Of a DNA stretch of 6,186 nt, positions 1 to 3,441 are shown piece by piece; the stretch's first letter is position 1, and every line of letters starts with the position of its first letter. Location of the stretch: the NCBI GenBank assembly GCA_900552885.1, contig USBM01000133.1, positions 1 to 6,186 of the forward strand, in the 5' to 3' direction. Source of the DNA: an uncultured Clostridium sp. GTDB taxonomy: Bacteria; Bacillota; Clostridia; Lachnospirales; Lachnospiraceae. Under the pieces are notes generated by a model. It was not told the DNA's origin. It made no database searches and worked only from the letters and a program-made list of their open reading frames with translations. A program made the position numbers and the translations under genes.

Positions 1-79
1 CCACCTTCGAAGCACCGGATTCATAACATTCAGGCATGCGCCCACATCAACACGTCCGGAGACTTACGCTGTAGAAGGG
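1..79. other. Left flank with no recognisable feature
   Basis: No open frame, promoter pair, hairpin or RNA is visible in this stretch. It does not look like the AT-rich upstream DNA expected in this kind of genome. The text resembles the following gene's context only from about position 80, where an A/T-rich and purine-rich leader begins. It may be the tail of an unrelated upstream region. Confidence 0.4.
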
Positions 80-90
80 TGTGAAGTATT

Positions 91-96
91 TATAAT
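91..96 (+). promoter_or_regulatory. Possible -10 box of the Lon-like ATPase gene
   Basis: A perfect TATAAT lies 24 bases before the chosen start codon. Transcription would begin near 103 and leave a short leader that just includes the ribosome binding site. No convincing -35 box is found 16-18 bases upstream and there is no TGn extension, so this is a weak call. The missing -35 would fall in the odd left flank. Confidence 0.35.
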
Positions 97-106
97 AGAG
101 AGGAAT

Positions 107-112
107 GAGAGG
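107..112 (+). promoter_or_regulatory. Ribosome binding site that sets the ATPase start
   Basis: GAGAGG lies 7 bases before the ATG at 120, which is ideal spacing. The in-frame ATG at 105 has purines touching it directly with no spacer, so 120 is the better start. Confidence 0.65.
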
Positions 113-119
113 TTACAAG

Positions 120-1601
120 ATGCCTGTTTTTGATTTTAACCAGGAAAAGAAAGATGCCGTTCAGGCAGAGAAGACATACGAATTAGTATATTCAAATGAA
201 AGAGTGCCGGATGCGGAACATCCGATCATGTTGATAGAGGACAAGGATAGGAAGTTAGTACATCATTCATCAGGAATGTTTACAGCTCCAACAAAAGGAA
301 CGGCATTCATTTATGATGAAGAGAAATCCAATCATAATATATTACAGATTGATGCCCGCTTTGAGAAACTGATCAAATGGTTAGGGGAGAACCATATTAT
401 GGTACGTCTTTCCGGCAGTGATACAGATGAAGGATACGCTGTATATAAGATATTTGAGACGGGAGTGGCTATGCGTGGCACAAAGCTTTCAGGGGAAAAT
501 GGTTTTTTACAGTTTATGATCGACCGTCTGCTGCAGAGTGACGCACCATCCCGGGAAGTTGTAGACTTTGACGAGATTGAAGATTCGGATGATATGAAGC
601 TTACAAGTATTCAGAGTATCACGGATTATTTGATGTGTGCAGGAAGTACGCTTCCGGATAATATCCGTCTCTGGGCAAGACGAAATTTAGCCGTGGCCAA
701 ATCAACGGAGGTAACACCGGAAGAGAGACGGCATGCACAGCGAGCACTTTCTATTATGTTGAATATTCAGTGGAAGAACACAGAGTTCCAGCCGATCGAT
801 CCGGTGGAAGCAAGACGCATTTTAGATGAAGAATTATATGGATTAGATAATGTGAAACAGCGTATTATTGAGACAATCATTCAGATCAATCGTACGCATA
901 CATTACCGGCGTATGGTCTGCTGATCATTGGCCCGGCAGGTACCGGTAAGTCACAGATTGCCTATGCGGTAGCAAAGATTTTGAAAATGTCATGGACAAC
1001 TCTGGAGATGAGTTCCATCAATGATCCGGAACAGTTGACCGGAAGCTCCAGAATCTATGCCAATGCGAAGCCGGGACTTATTATGGAAGCATTTGCCAAC
1101 GCAGAAAGCTCCAATCTTGTATTTATTATCAATGAGTTGGATAAAGCATCTTCCGGAAAAGGAAATGGTAATCCTGCCGATGTATTGCTTACTTTGTTGG
1201 ATAACCTTGGATTTACAGATAACTATGTGGAGTGTAACATACCAACGACGGGAGTGTATCCGATTGCAACGGCAAATGACCGCAATGCGATCAGTGCTCC
1301 GTTAATGTCGCGTTTTGCAGTCATTGAATTGCCGGATTATAGTATAGAAGAAAAACGTGTTATTTTCACCAGATTTGCTATGCCAAAGGTGCTGAAGAGA
1401 ATTGGTCTTCATAGCGATGAGATCATTATTACCGATGAAGCATTGGATGCGATCATGGATATCTTTAAGGATACATCCGGTATTCGTGATATCGAACAGG
1501 CTGCGGAGCATATTGCAGCGAATGCATTGTATCGTATCGAGGCAGAACATATGGTACGTGTTACATACGATGCGGATATGATTCGCACCCTCCTACGGTA
1601 G
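120..1601 (+). CDS. Lon-type AAA+ ATPase lacking the peptidase domain
   Basis: The product is 493 residues from the preferred ATG at 120; the alternative ATG at 105 adds five. Residues ~175-220 resemble the helical linker that precedes the Lon ATPase (a run ending in IQW where Lon has LPW). Residues 235-250 match the Lon entry motif (ILDEELYGLDNVKQRI). Further landmarks are Walker A GPAGTGKS (271-278), Walker B FIINELDK (335-342), sensor 1 N386 in ATAN, a likely arginine finger R398 and sensor 2 R456 in GIRDIEQ. The protein ends where the Lon ATPase lid ends, so the Ser-Lys peptidase is absent, and no continuation is encoded downstream. The first Walker B acid is N338, but the catalytic glutamate E339 remains. 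Residues 1-165 are not recognised; 149-158 are strongly acidic. It is probably a cytoplasmic ATP-driven remodelling or unfolding factor; its substrate and partner are unknown. A peptidase encoded elsewhere could team with it. The family call is strong and the function is open. Confidence 0.85.
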   Translation: MPVFDFNQEKKDAVQAEKTYELVYSNERVPDAEHPIMLIEDKDRKLVHHSSGMFTAPTKGTAFIYDEEKSNHNILQIDARFEKLIKWLGENHIMVRLSGSDTDEGYAVYKIFETGVAMRGTKLSGENGFLQFMIDRLLQSDAPSREVVDFDEIEDSDDMKLTSIQSITDYLMCAGSTLPDNIRLWARRNLAVAKSTEVTPEERRHAQRALSIMLNIQWKNTEFQPIDPVEARRILDEELYGLDNVKQRIIETIIQINRTHTLPAYGLLIIGPAGTGKSQIAYAVAKILKMSWTTLEMSSINDPEQLTGSSRIYANAKPGLIMEAFANAESSNLVFIINELDKASSGKGNGNPADVLLTLLDNLGFTDNYVECNIPTTGVYPIATANDRNAISAPLMSRFAVIELPDYSIEEKRVIFTRFAMPKVLKRIGLHSDEIIITDEALDAIMDIFKDTSGIRDIEQAAEHIAANALYRIEAEHMVRVTYDADMIRTLLR

Positions 1602-1874
1602 AATTATTACCCTTGTACAGCGTAAGTGACGGACGCATGTGTCAAACGGACGCAACGGTCTAGAAAAATTGGTTCCAAGCCGGGTAGTTCGCACTTAATT
1701 GCTCCGGTAGCAGTACTAAGCAGTGTAACACTATGTCCACTAGGTTCGGAAACATCTTACTAAGAGCTCAATGCAAGTGTTGACCGTCACAAATACCCCT
1801 CTTTGGAACTTAAATTTAACAGGATAACTTCCGATGCAGATACAAAGAGTACAGGAAAAACAGAAAAAAGGAAC
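1602..1874. other. Gene-free spacer with no recognisable content
   Basis: Stops occur in all frames and no credible start with a ribosome binding site is present. I see no terminator for the ATPase gene, no tRNA-like fold and no repeat beyond a 9-base direct repeat (ACGGACGCA at 1629 and 1646). GC over 1601-1840 is about 44% by hand count, roughly like the genes, whereas intergenic DNA in such genomes is usually AT-richer. The purine excess of the neighbouring coding strands is also lost. From about 1841 the text becomes A-rich and leads into the promoter of the TetR gene. Confidence 0.5.
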
Positions 1875-1903
1875 TTGACAACCATAGGAGAATATTGTAA
1901 CAT
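1875..1903 (+). promoter_or_regulatory. Promoter of the TetR-family repressor gene
   Basis: A perfect -35 box TTGACA (1875-1880) is followed after exactly 17 bases by TAACAT (1898-1903), a 4-of-6 match to the -10 consensus. Transcription would start near 1910, giving a leader of about 30 bases. The -10 box overlaps the left arm of the operator at 1899-1916, so a bound repressor would block RNA polymerase. This implies autoregulation. Confidence 0.75.
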
Positions 1904-1916
1904 AACGGTGTTATGT
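1899..1916. promoter_or_regulatory. Operator 1, palindrome over the repressor -10 box
   Basis: The inverted repeat ACATAAC-GGT-GTTATGT has perfect 7-base arms around a 3-base centre (1900-1916). With the preceding A, 18 bases are identical to the site before the transporter genes (2604-2621). Size, symmetry and position fit a TetR-family binding site. That the protein encoded at 1939 binds here is inferred from this arrangement. Confidence 0.8.
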
Positions 1917-1927
1917 GGTTCCGGAAT

Positions 1928-1933
1928 GGGGGA
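1928..1933 (+). promoter_or_regulatory. Ribosome binding site that sets the repressor start
   Basis: GGGGGA lies 5 bases before the ATG at 1939. An in-frame GTG at 1915 would place the start inside the operator, close to the predicted transcription start, leaving no room for a ribosome binding site. Confidence 0.65.
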
Positions 1934-1938
1934 TTCGA

Positions 1939-2556
1939 ATGAAAGATGAACGGGAAACCAAGGACGAATTATTGATCAGTGCGAAGCAGGAATTCTTAGA
2001 GAAGGGATATCAGAAGGCATCCCTGCGGAATATCTGTAAGAATGCAGGCGTTACAACAGGAGCGTTGTATTTCTTCTTTCAGGATAAGGAAGATCTGTTT
2101 GCATCGATCGTACAGCCATCATTAGACCGGATCATTGCAATGCTGTCACAGCATACGAAGCAGGAATTAATGGAGTTACAGGAACATCCGGAGGCACAGG
2201 AAGATAATATGCAGGATGATATTGTAGCAAGTAAGGCAATATTAGATGTGCTGTATGGAGATTACGATAACATTTTGTTGATCCTTACGAAGAGTCAGGG
2301 ATCACGGTATGAGCATTGTGTGGATGAGTTTGTGGATATGTTGCAGCAAAGCTACCGGGTATTATCGGCAGAACAGGCGAAGCGGATGGGCGTGAAGCCA
2401 CCGGATGATTACACGCTTCATTGGGTATCGCATATTCAGATTGATGCGTTTGTGCAGTTGATCCTGCATGAGCCGGATAAGGCGAAAGCGTTAGAGCATT
2501 TAGACAGTATCCTGCGATATCTGTTAGCGGGCTGGATGGCATTATTTGAGAAGTAA
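1939..2556 (+). CDS. TetR-family transcriptional repressor
   Basis: This is a 205-residue protein, the usual size for the family. The N-terminal DNA-binding domain is clear: a first helix in KDELLISAKQEFLEKGYQKAS, recognised by its KQEFLEKGY core at 17-24, then the helix-turn-helix at about 28-47 with SLRNICKNAGVTTGALYFFF. The LFASIV segment after it opens the ligand-binding half. That half (about 60-205) is helical and variable, with an acidic stretch near 82-95, and does not reveal the ligand. The start at 1939 is chosen from its ribosome binding site. The gene sits between two copies of one palindrome, one on its own promoter and one before the ATPase/permease pair, so it probably represses both and is released by a small molecule, plausibly the transporter's substrate. 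The protein family is seen directly; target and ligand are inferred. Confidence 0.93.
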   Translation: MKDERETKDELLISAKQEFLEKGYQKASLRNICKNAGVTTGALYFFFQDKEDLFASIVQPSLDRIIAMLSQHTKQELMELQEHPEAQEDNMQDDIVASKAILDVLYGDYDNILLILTKSQGSRYEHCVDEFVDMLQQSYRVLSAEQAKRMGVKPPDDYTLHWVSHIQIDAFVQLILHEPDKAKALEHLDSILRYLLAGWMALFEK

Positions 2557-2560
2557 CAAA

Positions 2561-2600
2561 GGCTATGCCTATTTGATGTGGGCATAGCTAATATTTAACG
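2561..2600 (+). terminator. Hairpin terminator after the repressor gene
   Basis: Arms GCTATGCC (2562-2569) and GGCATAGC (2581-2588) form an 8-pair stem, extendable by G-T pairs on both sides, with an 11-base loop. It begins five bases after the repressor stop codon and is followed by TAATATTT, a poor but T-containing tail. It probably gives partial termination and separates repressor from transporter transcripts. Confidence 0.6.
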
Positions 2601-2603
2601 GAA

Positions 2604-2622
2604 AACATAACGGTGTTATGTT
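2604..2622. promoter_or_regulatory. Operator 2, palindrome before the transporter genes
   Basis: AACATAACGGTGTTATGTT is a perfect inverted repeat with 8-base arms around GGT. The first 18 bases are identical to operator 1, including the central triplet. It lies between the terminator and the transporter ATPase, overlapping the likely promoter. The twin sites are the main evidence that one regulator controls both transcription units. Confidence 0.82.
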
Positions 2623-2650
2623 GAAAGAGATAAGCAAGTGTAACTAATAT
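2621..2650 (+). promoter_or_regulatory. Probable promoter of the ABC transporter genes
   Basis: TTGAAA (2621-2626) and TAATAT (2645-2650) are 18 bases apart. The -35 box overlaps the last two bases of operator 2, so repressor binding would exclude polymerase. An alternative pair, TTTAAC (2594-2599) and TATGTT (2617-2622) with 17 bases between them, would put the operator over the -10 box as in the repressor gene. Either way the operator covers the promoter. The leader would be roughly 80-110 bases long. Confidence 0.5.
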
Positions 2651-2723
2651 GCATGGCAATTACAAACGGTACAGAGATAACAGTTACAGTCGGTTGTATG
2701 AAGTAAATGGTTGAAAGCATATG

Positions 2724-2730
2724 AAGGAGG
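2724..2730 (+). promoter_or_regulatory. Ribosome binding site that sets the ABC ATPase start
   Basis: AAGGAGG lies 8 bases before the ATG at 2739. An in-frame ATG at 2721 would place this strong site inside the coding region and has no comparable site of its own. Confidence 0.85.
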
Positions 2731-2738
2731 AAGAAAGC

Positions 2739-3440
2739 ATGTATGTAGAAGTAACGGATGTGAAGAAAAGTTATGGAGAGGGAGGCAGTTATATTCAGGT
2801 ATTGAAGGGAGTTTCTGTCGGTGTTGAGAAAGGAAAGATGTGTGTGATTCAGGGAACCAGTGGTTCCGGTAAATCGACACTGCTTAACTGTATCGGTGGT
2901 CTGGATGTCGTAGATTCCGGTTCCATTAAGGTAGACGGAAAAGAGATGGTCGGATTGAAGACAGATGCCTTGTCGGATTACCGGAGAGATTATCTCGGAT
3001 TTATCTTCCAGTTCTATAATCTGGTGCCGAACCTTACTGTTCGTGAAAACATACAGGTATGTGAGTATTTGGCCGATCATCCATTAGATATGGATGAGTT
3101 GTTGGATATCTTAGGTCTTACGGAACATCAGAATAAATTTCCTTCCCAGTTGTCAGGTGGCCAGCAACAGCGTTGTGCCATTGCAAGAGCGTTGATTAAG
3201 AATCCAAAGCTGCTGCTTTGCGATGAGCCGACCGGTGCATTGGATTCGAAGACCTCACGGGATATTCTCATTTTGTTGGAGAAGATCAATGCACAATACG
3301 GAACAACCATGATGATCGTTACACATAATAATGCGATCAAGGATATGGTAGACCAGGTCATTATATTAAAGGATGGTCAGATCAGGAAGAATTATTGCAA
3401 TGAGGTGAAAGTACCGGCAGCAGAACTGGAGGATTTGTAG
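2739..3440 (+). CDS. ABC transporter ATP-binding protein, MacB/LolD type
   Basis: The product is 233 residues, typical for a single nucleotide-binding domain of the MacB/LolD/FtsE group. All motifs are intact: Walker A GTSGSGKST (39-47), Q-loop Q91 in FIFQFYNLVPNLTVREN, signature LSGGQQQR (138-145), Walker B LLLCDEPTGALD (158-169, with D162 and E163) and H-loop H196 in VTHN. The FQFYNL and GALDS forms are characteristic of ATPases that work with FtsX-fold permeases. It would dimerise at the cytoplasmic face of the membrane and power the permease encoded next. The permease start codon lies one base after this gene's stop, so the two are almost certainly one operon with coupled translation. The start at 2739 is set by a strong ribosome binding site. 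The substrate is unknown; export of a drug, peptide or lipid is plausible from family knowledge. Confidence 0.95.
   Translation: MYVEVTDVKKSYGEGGSYIQVLKGVSVGVEKGKMCVIQGTSGSGKSTLLNCIGGLDVVDSGSIKVDGKEMVGLKTDALSDYRRDYLGFIFQFYNLVPNLTVRENIQVCEYLADHPLDMDELLDILGLTEHQNKFPSQLSGGQQQRCAIARALIKNPKLLLCDEPTGALDSKTSRDILILLEKINAQYGTTMMIVTHNNAIKDMVDQVIILKDGQIRKNYCNEVKVPAAELEDL
3428..3432 (+). promoter_or_regulatory. Ribosome binding site of the permease gene
   Basis: GGAGG lies inside the last codons of the ATPase gene, 9 bases before the permease ATG at 3442. The stop TAG (3438-3440) and this start are one base apart, which suits reinitiation or translational coupling. Confidence 0.8.
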
Positions 3441-3441
3441 G

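Noticed and set aside
105..119. Upstream ATG start for the Lon-like ATPase
   Set aside because: The purine stretch directly abuts this ATG with no spacing, while the ATG at 120 has GAGAGG at 7 bases. It remains possible but less likely.
1629..1654. Direct repeat ACGGACGCA, 17 bases apart
   Set aside because: Only two short copies in unremarkable sequence with no associated structure; this could easily occur by chance.
1660..1790. Possible tRNA or small RNA in the spacer
   Set aside because: GGTTC-like pieces occur, but no cloverleaf, no strong stem and no terminator could be formed.
1602..1860. Separate Lon peptidase domain or frameshifted continuation after the ATPase
   Set aside because: All frames are broken by stops within short distances and no Ser-Lys peptidase motif is present.
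1915..1938. GTG start adding eight residues to the TetR protein
   Set aside because: It lies inside the operator and only a few bases from the predicted transcription start, so no ribosome binding site could precede it.
2649..2714. Short leader frames of 21 codons (ATG 2649) and 17 codons (ATG 2653) before the ABC ATPase
   Set aside because: Neither has a ribosome binding site, the first overlaps the likely -10 box, and the peptides show no attenuator-like codon run.
2721..2738. ATG start adding six residues to the ABC ATPase
   Set aside because: The strong AAGGAGG would then be coding; it is ideally placed for the ATG at 2739, where family similarity also begins.
2616..3080. Minus-strand frame across the transporter promoter and ATPase start
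   Set aside because: It overlaps operator 2, the promoter and a certain ABC ATPase, and its product resembles no known protein.
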